Source of the DNA: Halomonas fontilapidosi
Lineage (GTDB): Bacteria; Pseudomonadota; Gammaproteobacteria; Pseudomonadales; Halomonadaceae
Assembly (NCBI RefSeq): GCF_014192285.1
Contig: NZ_JACHXQ010000002.1
Location: forward strand, 282,968 to 346,967
DNA: 64,000 bases
Direction: 5' to 3'
The notes under the pieces were generated by a model. The model was not told the DNA's origin. It saw nothing but the letters and a program-made list of their open reading frames with translations, and did not search any database. Of the stretch, positions 53,309 to 63,959 are shown piece by piece. A program made the position numbers and the translations under genes. Each line of letters starts with the position of its first letter. The first letter of the stretch is position 1.

Positions 53309-54676
53309 TCACCTTGAAGCATCCGCACGCAGGGCCGCCACGATGCGTTCCATGCCGGCACTGCGCGAGCCCTTGACCAGTACGCTGGTCGCGGGCGGTA
53401 GATGGTGGAGGACGTGGCGCATCAGCGCCTCCCTATCGTCGAAATGTACCCCGCCTTCGCCGAAGGCCCGGCTGGCCGGCCTCGCCGGCTCGCCAAGGGT
53501 ACCCAGGAAGTCGACTCCCCGTTCCCGCGCGTAGTGTCCGAGCTCGGCATGCAGCCGGTCGGACTCGCCCCCCAGTTCGCCCATGGCACCCAGCAGGCAC
53601 CAGTGCGGCCCGGGCAGCGTCACCAGGACGTCGAGCGCTGCCTTTACCGCGCCGGGGTTGGCATTGTAGGTATCGTCCAGCAACCGAGAGCCATGCCGGC
53701 CCTCGACGACACTCAGACGGCCCGACATCGGCGACACCGCCTCGAGTCCGGCCAACACCTCGGCCTCCGCGAGCCCCATCGCCAGGGCAGCGGCGGCCGC
53801 CGCCAGGGCATTGGCCACGTTATGGCGTCCCAGCAGCGCCAGCTGGACCCGTCCGATCTTGCGACCGTCCAGGACAAGCGTGAAAGCATAGCGCCCGAGA
53901 GCGTCGCAGGCCAGCGTCTCGCCTCTCAGGCGGGCCCGCCGATCCAGGCCGAAGTCGAGTACCTCGCGAGGCGCCGCCAGGCTCGCCCAGGTGACGAAGA
54001 AGGCATCGTCGCGATTGAGCACCGCCACGCCGTCGGGCGGCAGGCCGGCCAGGATCTCCGCCTTGGCCTGGGCGATACGGCCCATGCCGCCGAACTCGCC
54101 CACATGGGCCCCGGTGACGTTGGTGATCACCGCCACCCGGGGCGCGGCCAGGGCCGTGGTCCAGGCGATCTCGCCGAGATGGTTGGCGCCCAGTTCGACC
54201 ACGGCCTGGCGATGATCGGCCTCCAGTGCCAGCAGCGTCAGAGGCGCGCCGATGTCGTTGTTGAGGTTGCCCTGGGTGGCTAGCGTCGGCCCGCTTCGGG
54301 TCAGCAGGGTCGCCAGCATCTGCTTGACCGTGGTCTTGCCGCTATTGCCGGTCACGGCGACCAGCGGGCCGCCCCAGGTGCGGCGTCGGGCCCGCCCCAA
54401 CAGCCCCAGGGCCAGCCGGCTATCGGCCACCACAAGCTGAGGGAGCGGGTCATCGACGGGCCGTTCGACCAGCGCCGCCACGGCTCCTGCCGCCCGCGCC
54501 TGGCCGATGAAATCATGCGCATCAAAACGCTCACCCCGCAGCGCCACAAACAGCGCGCCGGGAGCGAGCTGACGGGTATCGGTGACGATCGCGCCGACCG
54601 GCAGATCGTCAGCCGGCGCGTCAAGCCCCAGAACGGCGGCGATCTCGCCCAGGTGCTGCAGGCCGACGGTGCTCAT
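53309..54676 (-). CDS. murF: UDP-N-acetylmuramoyl-tripeptide--D-alanyl-D-alanine ligase
   Basis: A 455-residue Mur ligase completing the pentapeptide. Motifs: TDTRQLAPGALFVALRGERFDAHDF, ATP loop VTGNSGKTTVKQML, NVTGAHVGEFGG, DDTYNANPGAVKAAL. It joins D-Ala-D-Ala from DdlB to the tripeptide made by MurE. Its start overlaps the murE stop by ATGA. Confidence 0.96.
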   Translation of the reverse strand: MSTVGLQHLGEIAAVLGLDAPADDLPVGAIVTDTRQLAPGALFVALRGERFDAHDFIGQARAAGAVAALVERPVDDPLPQLVVADSRLALGLLGRARRRTWGGPLVAVTGNSGKTTVKQMLATLLTRSGPTLATQGNLNNDIGAPLTLLALEADHRQAVVELGANHLGEIAWTTALAAPRVAVITNVTGAHVGEFGGMGRIAQAKAEILAGLPPDGVAVLNRDDAFFVTWASLAAPREVLDFGLDRRARLRGETLACDALGRYAFTLVLDGRKIGRVQLALLGRHNVANALAAAAAALAMGLAEAEVLAGLEAVSPMSGRLSVVEGRHGSRLLDDTYNANPGAVKAALDVLVTLPGPHWCLLGAMGELGGESDRLHAELGHYARERGVDFLGTLGEPARPASRAFGEGGVHFDDREALMRHVLHHLPPATSVLVKGSRSAGMERIVAALRADASR

Positions 54677-56193
54677 CGAGCACCCTTCCCGCTGTCGTGC
54701 CCAGCGCGGGCGGCCAGGCCGCGCTCGGCCTCGACCAGATCCGAGAAGGGATGGCGCACGCCGTCAATCTCCTGATAGTCCTCGTGTCCCTTACCGGCAA
54801 TCAATACCACGTCGTCGGGGCCGGCCTGCGCCAGCACCCGTGCGATCGCCTCGCCCCGCCCGGCCAGCTCGAGAGCGTCGCCGCGCTCGGCGTCATCCAG
54901 ACCGGCAAGGATCTGGGCACGGATCGCTGCCGGCGACTCGCTGCGCGGGTTGTCGTCGGTGACCACCACGCGGTCGGCCCCCTGGCGCGCCGCTACCGCC
55001 ATCAGCGGGCGCTTGCCAGTGTCGCGATCGCCGCCGCAGCCAAACAGGCACCAGAGCTCCCCTTTGCCCGGCAGGTGGGCCCGCAACGCAGAGAGGGCAT
55101 TGTCGAGGGCATCCGGGGTATGCGCGTAGTCGATGACCACCGTGGGGGCTCCCCGCCGGGTCAGGCATTGCATGCGGCCGGGCACCGTCGCGAGCTGGGC
55201 CGCCGCGGTGAAGAGCGGCTCCAGGGAGTGGCCGAGGCCAAAGAGGGTGGCCATGGCCAGCAGCACGTTATCCAGGTTGAAGCGCCCCATCAGCCCGAGT
55301 TCAAGCTCCCGCTCGCCCTCGGGGGTGGCAATGAGCGCCCGCTGACCCTCAGCATGGGGCATCCAGTCGATGACGCGCAGGGTCACCGCCTCGTCTTCAC
55401 CCACGGCAAGCACCCGCACGTGGCGATGCACGCCGGCGAGCATCAGGCGCGCCAGGGGGTCATCGCCGTTGACCACCGCCAGCTCGAGCTCATGGCGACG
55501 GAAAAGCCGCGCCTTGGCGGCGGCATAGGCCGCCATGCTGACGTGGTAGTCCAGATGATCGCGGCTTAAGTTGGTGAACACGGCGGCCTGCACCCGGCAG
55601 CCATCCAGGCGCCCCTGCTCCAGCGCATGGGAGGAGACCTCCATGGCCACCCGCTGCACGCCGCCTGCCACCAGCTCCCCCAGCGCGGCCTGCAGCGCCA
55701 GGGGACCCGGCGTGGTCAGTTGGCCGGCCGCCAGCTGGCCCGGTCGGCCGTGCCCCAGGGTGCCGATCAGGGCCGCCTCCACGCCGAGCGCGGTGCTCAG
55801 CTCGGCCAGGTAGTGGGTCGTCGAACTCTTGCCATTGGTACCGGTGACGCCGACCAGCTCCAAGCCACGGGGCACGGCAAACAGGATCTGTCCCAGTTCG
55901 CCCAGGGTCTCGCGGAGGCCCGTCAGCCACAGCACCCGGGCGTCGTCGGGCCCCGGCGCGCCATCGTCATGGGCCAGCACCAGCGAGGCCCCCGCTGCCA
56001 GCGCCTGACCGATAAAGTCACGGCCGTCGGCCGCGCCCCCCGGGACCGCCACGAAGATATCGCCGGGGGCCAGCCGACGGCTGTCGATCACCAGCCTGAC
56101 GGTGTCGGGCAGGGTGATATCCGCCAGGATACGGCGACAATCGGGCCAAAGCTCGGTCAGGCCGGTCTCGAGTCGCTCGGCGGTCAGCTGCAT
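54673..56193 (-). CDS. murE: UDP-N-acetylmuramoylalanyl-D-glutamate--2,6-diaminopimelate ligase
   Basis: A 506-residue Mur ligase adding meso-diaminopimelate. It has the ATP loop VTGTNGKSSTTHYLAEL, the carbamylated-Lys region, and VVTDDNPRSESP; the DNPR motif is diagnostic for meso-DAP rather than L-Lys specificity. This marks the cell wall as the Gram-negative DAP type. It follows ftsI by 25 bp. Confidence 0.96.
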   Translation of the reverse strand: MQLTAERLETGLTELWPDCRRILADITLPDTVRLVIDSRRLAPGDIFVAVPGGAADGRDFIGQALAAGASLVLAHDDGAPGPDDARVLWLTGLRETLGELGQILFAVPRGLELVGVTGTNGKSSTTHYLAELSTALGVEAALIGTLGHGRPGQLAAGQLTTPGPLALQAALGELVAGGVQRVAMEVSSHALEQGRLDGCRVQAAVFTNLSRDHLDYHVSMAAYAAAKARLFRRHELELAVVNGDDPLARLMLAGVHRHVRVLAVGEDEAVTLRVIDWMPHAEGQRALIATPEGERELELGLMGRFNLDNVLLAMATLFGLGHSLEPLFTAAAQLATVPGRMQCLTRRGAPTVVIDYAHTPDALDNALSALRAHLPGKGELWCLFGCGGDRDTGKRPLMAVAARQGADRVVVTDDNPRSESPAAIRAQILAGLDDAERGDALELAGRGEAIARVLAQAGPDDVVLIAGKGHEDYQEIDGVRHPFSDLVEAERGLAARAGHDSGKGAR

Positions 56194-56218
56194 CGCTTTT
56201 TCTCCCTAGGCATTGCGC

Positions 56219-57934
56219 TCATGTTTCCGGCTCCCGAGCGTCCGGCGGCACATCCAGCAGGCGCAGGGCATTGCCGACAACCCGGGAGAAGACCGGCGCG
56301 GCCACCGCCCCGCCATAGTAGCTGTCGCCCCGCGGATGATCGATCATCACCACTGTCACGATGCGCGGATCCGACACAGGAGCGATGCCGACGAACAGGC
56401 TGCGATAGGCATTTTCCTGATATCCGCCGGCATCGGTCTTACGAACGGTGCCGGTCTTGCCGGCGACACCATAGCCCGACACCAGGGCCCGACGGGCGCC
56501 GGTGCCAGGCTGGACGACCTGATCCATCATCTGCAAGACCTGTCGAGCCACGCCCGGCTCGATCACCGCTTCACCGGCCGGTGCCTCGGCGAGTTTGAGC
56601 AGAGAGGGCGGCAGACGTCGACCGTCGTTGGCAATGGCCGTGAAGGCACTGGCCAGTTGCAGCGCCGACACCGACAGCCCATAGCCGTAGGAAAGCGCGG
56701 CCCACTGGCTACTCGACCAGCGCACGGGGGCCGGCAGGCTCCCGCCTGCCTCACCGGGAAAGCCCGTGCCCGGCGCCTGATCAAACCCCAGCCGGCGATA
56801 GGTCTCGGGCACCAGAGGGTCGTCGAGTTGCAGCGCCAGCTTGGACATGCCGATGTTCGACGACTTCTCGAGAATACCCGCCAGGCTGAGCTTGCCGTAG
56901 TTGCGGATGTCCTTGATGGTAAATCGGTCGATGCGCATCCAGCCCGGTGAAGTATCGATCACGATATCCCTGTCAAACTCACCACTCTCCAGAATCGCCG
57001 ACATGGCCAGCGGCTTGACGACCGACCCCGGCTCGAACGTGTCGACGATGGCCCGGTTGCGCAACCCTTGGGGGTCGAGGCCGGCACGGTTATTGGGGTT
57101 GTAGGAAGGCTGGTTGGCCATGGCCAGCACCTCGCCACTGCGAGCATCCATCATCACCACGCTGCCACCATCGGCATCGTGCTCGGCCACCGCCGCCTTG
57201 AGCTCACGATAGGCCATGTACTGGAGGCGCTGGTCCAGCGCCAGGGTAAGATCGCCGCCCGGCTGGGCCTCCTTGAGCAGCGTCAGGTCGCGCACCAGGC
57301 GACCGCGACGGTCCTTGAGCACGCGGCGCTTGCCGGGCACCCCGGCGAGATACGGCTGATAGGCCAGCTCAAGGCCCTCCTGGCCGGTATCGTCGATATT
57401 GGTCACCCCCAGCAACTGCGCGGCCACTTCCCCCGCCGGATAGTAGCGCTTGTACTCCTCCCGGGCATGCACGCCGGGAATGCGCAGGTCCAGCACACTC
57501 TGTGCCGCTTCCGGCGTCATGCGGCGCCGCAGATACATGAACTCGCGCTCGGCGTAGCGCGCGATTCGCTCGTTGAGGGTATCGAGTTCCTGGCCAAGGG
57601 CCCTGGCCAACATCAGGCGCTGGATGTCGTCGGCCGGGAGGTCCTGGGGGTTGGCCCAGAGCGTCACCACCGGCGTGGAGATCGCCAAGGGTTCACCGTG
57701 GCGGTCGGTGATCATCCCACGGTGGGCGGGAATGGTATCGGTACGCAGGGTTCGGGCGTCGCCCTGCCCCTGAAGAAAGGGGCGGTCAAAGACATGCAGG
57801 TCGACGATACGCCCCGCCAGCAGAGCCAGCCCCAGCAGCACCAGCGCCATCATCACCCGGTAGCGCGCCTTGCTCATGGGCGCCGTGGGCGGTGGCCGGC
57901 GCGGTGTCACACCGCTGCGGGCTTCGGCACTCAT
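56219..57934 (-). CDS. ftsI: Penicillin-binding protein 3 (FtsI)
   Basis: A 571-residue class B transpeptidase for septal wall synthesis. It has an N-terminal cytoplasmic stretch, one transmembrane helix (about 27-48), a pedestal domain, and a transpeptidase domain with Ser-x-x-Lys in FEPGSVVKPLAM, Ser-x-Asn in EKSSNIGMSK and KTG in GVAGKTGTVRKTD. The ATG at 57934 overlaps the ftsL stop (ATGA). It ends in a periplasmic LDVPPDAREPET tail. Confidence 0.96.
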   Translation of the reverse strand: MSAEARSGVTPRRPPPTAPMSKARYRVMMALVLLGLALLAGRIVDLHVFDRPFLQGQGDARTLRTDTIPAHRGMITDRHGEPLAISTPVVTLWANPQDLPADDIQRLMLARALGQELDTLNERIARYAEREFMYLRRRMTPEAAQSVLDLRIPGVHAREEYKRYYPAGEVAAQLLGVTNIDDTGQEGLELAYQPYLAGVPGKRRVLKDRRGRLVRDLTLLKEAQPGGDLTLALDQRLQYMAYRELKAAVAEHDADGGSVVMMDARSGEVLAMANQPSYNPNNRAGLDPQGLRNRAIVDTFEPGSVVKPLAMSAILESGEFDRDIVIDTSPGWMRIDRFTIKDIRNYGKLSLAGILEKSSNIGMSKLALQLDDPLVPETYRRLGFDQAPGTGFPGEAGGSLPAPVRWSSSQWAALSYGYGLSVSALQLASAFTAIANDGRRLPPSLLKLAEAPAGEAVIEPGVARQVLQMMDQVVQPGTGARRALVSGYGVAGKTGTVRKTDAGGYQENAYRSLFVGIAPVSDPRIVTVVMIDHPRGDSYYGGAVAAPVFSRVVGNALRLLDVPPDAREPET

Positions 57935-58239
57935 GGGCGAATGACCTCGACCTCGTCGATGTCGGGCAACCGCATCTCCAGCCGCTCCTGGGCCAGGCGC
58001 TCGATCCGCGCGGGGGAGGACCAGGCACCCTCCTCGAGCAGCAGCTGCCCCCATTCGGTCTGCAGCTGCTGTCGCTCACGCTCCAGCTGCTGCAGCTGAG
58101 CATAACGTTCACGGGTCAGGTGGCTGGCGGTGATCACCGCCAGGGCAGAGCCGAGACAAGCGACCAGCAGCAGCATGACCAGCAACAGCCGCGGCGACAC
58201 TCTCAGGCGAAGGGGCCAACCAAACGAGGAAGCCGCCAT
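57931..58239 (-). CDS. ftsL: Cell division protein FtsL
   Basis: A 102-residue bitopic protein: short cytoplasmic tail, transmembrane helix (about 15-35, RLLLVMLLLVACLGSALAVITA), then a leucine-zipper-like coiled coil (YAQLQQLERERQQLQTEWGQL). It joins FtsB and FtsQ to control FtsWI. Two ATGs are possible; AAGGA lies 6 nt before the one at 58239, so it is chosen over 58257. Confidence 0.93.
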   Translation of the reverse strand: MAASSFGWPLRLRVSPRLLLVMLLLVACLGSALAVITASHLTRERYAQLQQLERERQQLQTEWGQLLLEEGAWSSPARIERLAQERLEMRLPDIDEVEVIRP

Positions 58240-58266
58240 GGGTCGTCCTTGTACCATGGACCGTCC

Positions 58267-59223
58267 TCAGTATCGCTTGCGCGCCACACGCATGACCGCA
58301 CTGCGTGCCCGGGGATTCTCCATGACCTCCTCGGCACCGGGTCGCCGCGCCTTGCCCAGCGACTCGAGCCGACGCGGCAGCTGATCGTCGCGGATCGGAA
58401 CGCCGCGCGGCAGGTCGGTGTCGCCGCGCACGTGGTCGCGAATGAAGCGCTTGACCCGCCGATCCTCCAGGGAGTGGAAGCTGATCACCACCAGGTGTCC
58501 CCCGGGGGCGAGGGCCTCGAGTGACGCCTCCAGGGCGGCATCGAGCTGATCCAGTTCGCCATTGACCTGGATGCGCAGCGCCTGGAAGACCCGAGTCGCC
58601 GGGTGCTTGCCCTTCTCCCACGCCGGGTGAGCAGCCTTGACCACCTCGGCGAGGTCTGCAGTTCGCACGAAAGGACGCTCGAGGCGACGCGTCACGATGG
58701 CTCGCGCCAGCCGTTTGGCGAAGCGTTCCTCACCATAGGCCTTGAACACACGCACCATCTCCCCCTCGCTGGCGCGCACCAGGAAACCCGCGGCGCTTTC
58801 GCCGCGAGAAGGATCCATGCGCATATCCAGGGGGCCGTCGCGCAGGAAGCTGAACCCCCGCTCGGGGTCGTCTAGCTGGGGCGACGAGACGCCCACATCG
58901 AGCAGCACGCCGGCCAGCCGGCCATGCAGGGCATGACGGTCGGCAATCTCGCCAAGGCGGGCGAACTCGCCCTGCTCGATGGCAAAGCGCGGATCATCGA
59001 TGGCCGAGGCCTCGGCCACGGCCTGGGGGTCGCGATCGATCGCCAGCAGTCGTCCCTGCGGGGCCAGCCGGGCGAGAATGGCACGCGAATGACCGCCGCG
59101 GCCGAAGGTGCCGTCCAGATAAGCGCCCTCGGGGTCGTGGACCAGCGCCTCGACGGCGCCATCGAGCAGCACGCTGGCGTGGCGAAAGCCGCAGGCGGGC
59201 TGTTCAGGGGCGGATGACGGCAT
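58267..59223 (-). CDS. rsmH: 16S rRNA (cytosine-N4) methyltransferase RsmH
   Basis: A 318-residue SAM-dependent methyltransferase for m4C1402 of 16S rRNA. SAM motif [45 protein letters not shown], and the C-terminal [30 protein letters not shown] are typical. It is the first gene of the dcw cluster here; no mraZ lies upstream. The 48-bp gap to rnpB contains a 6-bp hairpin (59242-59256) but no clear promoter, so it may be read through from rnpB or use an unrecognised start. Confidence 0.96.
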   Translation of the reverse strand: MPSSAPEQPACGFRHASVLLDGAVEALVHDPEGAYLDGTFGRGGHSRAILARLAPQGRLLAIDRDPQAVAEASAIDDPRFAIEQGEFARLGEIADRHALHGRLAGVLLDVGVSSPQLDDPERGFSFLRDGPLDMRMDPSRGESAAGFLVRASEGEMVRVFKAYGEERFAKRLARAIVTRRLERPFVRTADLAEVVKAAHPAWEKGKHPATRVFQALRIQVNGELDQLDAALEASLEALAPGGHLVVISFHSLEDRRVKRFIRDHVRGDTDLPRGVPIRDDQLPRRLESLGKARRPGAEEVMENPRARSAVMRVARKRY

Positions 59224-59271
59224 GGGGGTCTCGTTCGAGGAGCCGTTGGAAACGGCGATGTTCGGAAGTAA

Positions 59272-59635
<364 letters not shown>

Positions 59636-59641
59636 GCGGCA

Positions 59642-59670
59642 AGGATACCAGCGCCCTTCCCCCGCCTCAA
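59642..59670 (-). promoter_or_regulatory. Sigma-70 promoter for rnpB
   Basis: TTGAGG (59670-59665) and TATCCT (59647-59642) on the minus strand are separated by 17 bp. The expected start falls at about 59635, exactly where the RNase P RNA begins. The -35 box overlaps the rsmI stop codon. Confidence 0.75.
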
Positions 59671-60524
59671 TGCCCGTCCTTGAGGGCCTGCAGTCGTCCG
59701 TACCAGACCTTCTTCGCCCCGCCCAGCAGGCGGGCGGCCACCGACGCCGCCTGCTTGACCCCGACGCCCTCGGCGAGCAGCGCCGTCAGCAAGGCATCGG
59801 CCTCCACCGTCGAGGCGTCGGGGTCATGACGCTCAGCGGCCCCGGCCACCATCACCACGAACTCGCCGCGGGCCTGGTCCGGATCCTCCTCCATGCGAGC
59901 GAGAAGCTCGGCGGCGCTACCATCCAGGAAAGTCTCGAAGGTCTTGGTCAGCTCACGCGCCAGTACCACACGACGCGCCTCGAGGGTGGAAGCCAGATCG
60001 GCCAGGGTGTCACGAATGCGATGAGGGGACTCGTAGAACACCAGGGTCTCCTCGCGTGCCGCGAGCGCCTCGAGACGCCCACGTCGGCTACCGCCCTTGG
60101 CCGGCAGAAAACCCTGGAAGAGAAAGCGGTCGGTCGGCAGGCCCGCCGCCGACAGAGCGGCTACCAGAGCACAGGGCCCCGGTACCGGCACGATGCGACG
60201 GCCACGATCACGCAGCGCGCGCACCAGCACGAAGCCGGGGTCGCTGATCAGCGGGGTGCCGGCATCGGAGACCAGGGCGATATCCTCCCCGGCAACGAGA
60301 CGGGCATCCAGGGCATCGACTCGCGAAGCTTCGTTATGCTCGTGCAACGAGAGCATCGGCTGCGAAAGTCCCAGATGGCGCAGCAGGCGCCCGCTATGGC
60401 GGGTATCCTCGGCGGCGATCACGGCCACCTCTGCGAGCACCCGGGCGGCGCGGGGACTCAGATCGTCCAGATTCCCAATGGGTGTGGCGACCACGTACAA
60501 TGAACCGGCAGGCGTATCGGACAT
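59667..60524 (-). CDS. rsmI: 16S rRNA (cytidine-2'-O) methyltransferase RsmI
   Basis: A 285-residue SAM-dependent methyltransferase of the tetrapyrrole-methylase fold that adds the 2'-O-methyl of C1402, the same nucleotide modified by RsmH. Motifs: VVATPIGNLDDLSPRA, AAEDTRHS, SDAGTPLISDPG, RFLFQGFLPAK. The ATG at 60524 has GGGAG 5 nt upstream; open frame further upstream is antisense to lpoA and noncoding. It is divergent from lpoA with only 46 bp between them. Confidence 0.95.
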   Translation of the reverse strand: MSDTPAGSLYVVATPIGNLDDLSPRAARVLAEVAVIAAEDTRHSGRLLRHLGLSQPMLSLHEHNEASRVDALDARLVAGEDIALVSDAGTPLISDPGFVLVRALRDRGRRIVPVPGPCALVAALSAAGLPTDRFLFQGFLPAKGGSRRGRLEALAAREETLVFYESPHRIRDTLADLASTLEARRVVLARELTKTFETFLDGSAAELLARMEEDPDQARGEFVVMVAGAAERHDPDASTVEADALLTALLAEGVGVKQAASVAARLLGGAKKVWYGRLQALKDGH

Positions 60525-60570
60525 CTCGGCTCCCTGGGATGCTCTCGGACTCTGGGACAAGGAAGAACTC

Positions 60571-62322
60571 ATGAAGATCTCGTTTCGCGGCCTGCTGGCC
60601 GTCGCGCTCAGCGCGCTGCTGCTTGCCGGCTGCAGCGTCCAGCCGGGGATTGTCGAACGACAGCCCGACGTTGACCCACAGCGCCTGCTGCAGCAGGCCG
60701 AGCAGCAGCAACCCGGCCAGGCCGCCCTGTCGCGCCTGGAAGCGGCCGACATCCTAGCACGCCAGGGGAACCGCACCCAGGCGCTGGAAGTCGCCAAGGA
60801 AATCGACGACGCTCGACTGGATCGCCAGCCACGCATCCGCTGGGCCCTGCTGCTTTCGCAGCTGGGCGCGGAGGCAGAGGATCCCTGGGCGGTGATCCAG
60901 GCAGGGCAATTGCTCGACGAGATGAACCTGCCCCGCGAAGCCTCGCTGACACTGCGTGAGCGTCTGGGCATGGCGCTGGCCGAGGTCGACGAATTTCGCG
61001 CCGCCGCCCGAGCCCTGATCCAGGTCCAGGCAGGCACCGATCGCGAGGACCTCAACGATCCGATCTGGGATCAGCTCTCGCGGCTCGACAGCGGCTCACT
61101 CGCTACCCTGCGCAACGAGGGCGGCGACCTGGCGGAGGGGTGGGTTGCCCTGGCCGAGCTGGTGCGTGCCAGCGGCGGTGACATCCAGCGGCTCTTCGCG
61201 CGCCTGGATAACTGGCGAGAGCGCTATCGCGGCCACCCGGCGGCTCGCCGTCTGCCGGGCGAAATCACCGCCCTTCGGGAACTGCGCGGCCAGGAGGTCA
61301 CCCATATCGCCGTCTTCCTCCCTGAGTCAGGGCCGCTCGACAGCATTGCCGGGGCGATACGGGAAGGGATCCGGATCCATCACCTCGAAGGCGTCGACAG
61401 CGGTGCCCGCCTGACCTTTATCGACAGCAGCCAGGGCAATCTGGACGCGCTCTACCGGGAGGCCAGCGAGCTCGGCGCCCAGGTGGTGATCGGCCCGCTG
61501 AACAAGGATGCCGTCAGCGAGCTCGAGAGGCGCGATCGGGTCCCGCTGCCGACCCTGGCGCTCAACTACGGCCGCGGTGAGCGTAACCAGGCCCTCGGCC
61601 TCTTTCAGTACGGCCTGTCTGCCGAAGATGAGGCTCGCCAGGCCGCCCATCGTGCCTGGATCGATGGCCACCGTCTGGCCTCGCTGCTGGTGCCGGACAA
61701 CGACTGGGGGCGGCGTGTCGGCGAGGCCTTCTGGAACGCCTGGCGCGACCTGGGAGGGGAAGTCGCCAATGCGGTCCGCTACAACCCCGAAGCCTCGGCC
61801 ACCGAGAGCACGCGCCGGGCCGTGACCAACCCCCAGCCCGACATGCTCTTCCTGCTGGCCCTGCCGGAGTATGCCCGCCAGGTACCCCCGACGCTTGACT
61901 ACTACTACAGCGGCGACCTGCCGATCTATGCCACCTCCCATCTCTTCGAGGGCCGCCCGCAGCCTCGCCTGGATCATGACCTGGACGACGTGCTGTTCGT
62001 CGATATCCCCTGGCAGATCCCCGATGCCGCCGTGGGCGGCGTGGAAGCCCTGCCCTACCTCGACAGCTACCGACGGCTGCGTGAAGAGTCCGACCCTGCC
62101 ATGTTTCGGCTGATGGCCATGGGCGTGGATGCCTACGAGCTGGCCAGACGCCTGCCGCAACTGCAGGCGATCAGCGGCAGTGAGCTGTTCGGCGCTACCG
62201 GCACCCTGAGCCCGGCGGAAGATGGCCGAATCCAGCGCCGCCTGCCTTGGGCACGTTTCGTCAATGGGGTCCCTCAGCCGGTGCTGACGCCCGGGGTCTT
62301 CGGCGATGACCGGGCCCCGTGA
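60571..62322 (+). CDS. lpoA: Penicillin-binding protein activator LpoA
   Basis: A 583-residue outer-membrane lipoprotein. The signal peptide ends in the lipobox LLAGC (Cys21). The N-terminal half is TPR-like helical repeats (about 30-270) and the C-terminal half a periplasmic-binding-protein-like domain (IAVFLPESGPLDSIAGAIREGI onward). LpoA reaches through the wall to stimulate PBP1a. AAGGA lies 7 nt before the ATG. The lpoA-yraN-diaA-dolP order matches E. coli yraMNOP. Confidence 0.93.
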   Translation: MKISFRGLLAVALSALLLAGCSVQPGIVERQPDVDPQRLLQQAEQQQPGQAALSRLEAADILARQGNRTQALEVAKEIDDARLDRQPRIRWALLLSQLGAEAEDPWAVIQAGQLLDEMNLPREASLTLRERLGMALAEVDEFRAAARALIQVQAGTDREDLNDPIWDQLSRLDSGSLATLRNEGGDLAEGWVALAELVRASGGDIQRLFARLDNWRERYRGHPAARRLPGEITALRELRGQEVTHIAVFLPESGPLDSIAGAIREGIRIHHLEGVDSGARLTFIDSSQGNLDALYREASELGAQVVIGPLNKDAVSELERRDRVPLPTLALNYGRGERNQALGLFQYGLSAEDEARQAAHRAWIDGHRLASLLVPDNDWGRRVGEAFWNAWRDLGGEVANAVRYNPEASATESTRRAVTNPQPDMLFLLALPEYARQVPPTLDYYYSGDLPIYATSHLFEGRPQPRLDHDLDDVLFVDIPWQIPDAAVGGVEALPYLDSYRRLREESDPAMFRLMAMGVDAYELARRLPQLQAISGSELFGATGTLSPAEDGRIQRRLPWARFVNGVPQPVLTPGVFGDDRAP

Positions 62323-62674
62323 CGCCCGCGCCAGGGGCGCCGCCATCGAGCAGCTCGGCGCCCGCTGGCTGTCGGCGCGCGGCCTTATCCTCGAGGCCAG
62401 CAACCAGCATGCCAAGGGCGGCGAGATCGACCTGGTCATGCGCGATGGCGAGGTCCTGGTGTTTGTCGAGGTGCGCCACCGCGCCGATCGCCGCCACGGC
62501 CACCCCCTGGAAACCGTCACCGCCGCCAAACAGCGCCGCCTGATCCGGGCGGCGCGTTTTTATCTCCAACGCAACCGGCTATCATGTCCCTGCCGCTTCG
62601 ATGTGCTGGCCGTGACCGGCAGCCCCCCGGACATCGAGATCGAGTGGGTGGCGAATGCCTTCGAAGCGCACTGA
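62306..62674 (+). CDS. yraN: UPF0102 protein YraN
   Basis: A 122-residue member of UPF0102, an endonuclease-like fold: GGEIDLVMRDGEVLVFVEVRHR carries the putative metal-binding Glu/Asp and E-x-R, with TAAKQRRLIRAARFYL following. Function is unproven; a resolvase- or nuclease-like role is assumed from the fold. It overlaps the end of lpoA by 17 nt, so it is translated from within the lpoA transcript. Confidence 0.9.
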   Translation: MTGPRDARARGAAIEQLGARWLSARGLILEASNQHAKGGEIDLVMRDGEVLVFVEVRHRADRRHGHPLETVTAAKQRRLIRAARFYLQRNRLSCPCRFDVLAVTGSPPDIEIEWVANAFEAH

Positions 62675-63307
<633 letters not shown>

Positions 63308-63312
63308 CTCCC

Positions 63313-63891
63313 ATGACCCGCAAGTCCCTTCTTACCCCCCTGCTGCTGACCCTCGGCCTCGGTATCGCCGGCTGCACCACCGTTACCGGCGTGACCAACC
63401 CCGGCACCATCGATGAAAACTACGGTGAGCGCACCTTTGGCACCCAGGTCGAGGACGAGAGCATCGAGACCAAGGTCAGCCACAACCTCGGCCGCACCGA
63501 TGCCCGACTGGGCGATGCCCGCATCAATGTCGACAGTTTCAACGGCGTCGTCCTGCTGACGGGCCAGGTGCCCAGCGACGAACTCAAGATGAAGGCCACC
63601 GAGGTCGCTGAACGGGTCCGCAACGTCCGCGAGGTTCACAACGAACTTGCCATCGCCGCCAACCTGCCCGCCAGCCAGCGACTCGCTGATACCTGGTTGC
63701 GCACTCGCATTCGCACCAGCCTGGCGGCCAATGAGGAGATCGACTCGGGCCGCATCCGGGTAGTGACCGAGAACAATAGCGTCTATCTGATGGGTATCGT
63801 CACCCGTAACGAGGCGGAGCGCATCGTCAGGGCCGTGTCCGGCGTCGGTGGCATGCAGCGCATCGTCAAGGTATTCGACTACCTGGACTGA
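63313..63891 (+). CDS. dolP: BON-domain outer-membrane lipoprotein DolP (YraP)
   Basis: A 192-residue lipoprotein with lipobox GIAGC (Cys21) and two BON domains (about 46-112 and 122-190; LLTGQVPSDELKMKATEVAERV and VYLMGIVTRNEAERIVRAVS). DolP helps keep outer-membrane integrity by acting at division sites and on the BAM machinery. The ATG at 63313 follows diaA by 5 bp; it is the last gene of the lpoA operon, ahead of a bidirectional terminator. Confidence 0.92.
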   Translation: MTRKSLLTPLLLTLGLGIAGCTTVTGVTNPGTIDENYGERTFGTQVEDESIETKVSHNLGRTDARLGDARINVDSFNGVVLLTGQVPSDELKMKATEVAERVRNVREVHNELAIAANLPASQRLADTWLRTRIRTSLAANEEIDSGRIRVVTENNSVYLMGIVTRNEAERIVRAVSGVGGMQRIVKVFDYLD

Positions 63892-63905
63892 TCACGTCCC
63901 ACAAC

Positions 63906-63937
63906 GTGAAACGACAGGCCTGGGCCTGCCGTTTCAC
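63906..63937. terminator. Bidirectional hairpin between dolP and sspB
   Basis: GTGAAACGACAGGC (63906-63919) pairs with GCCTGCCGTTTCAC (63924-63937), one G-U pair, around the loop CTGG. It stands between converging genes. The loop is identical to that of the acpP-fabF hairpin. Confidence 0.75.
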
Positions 63938-63959
63938 CGTGCGACGAGCGAATTCCTGC

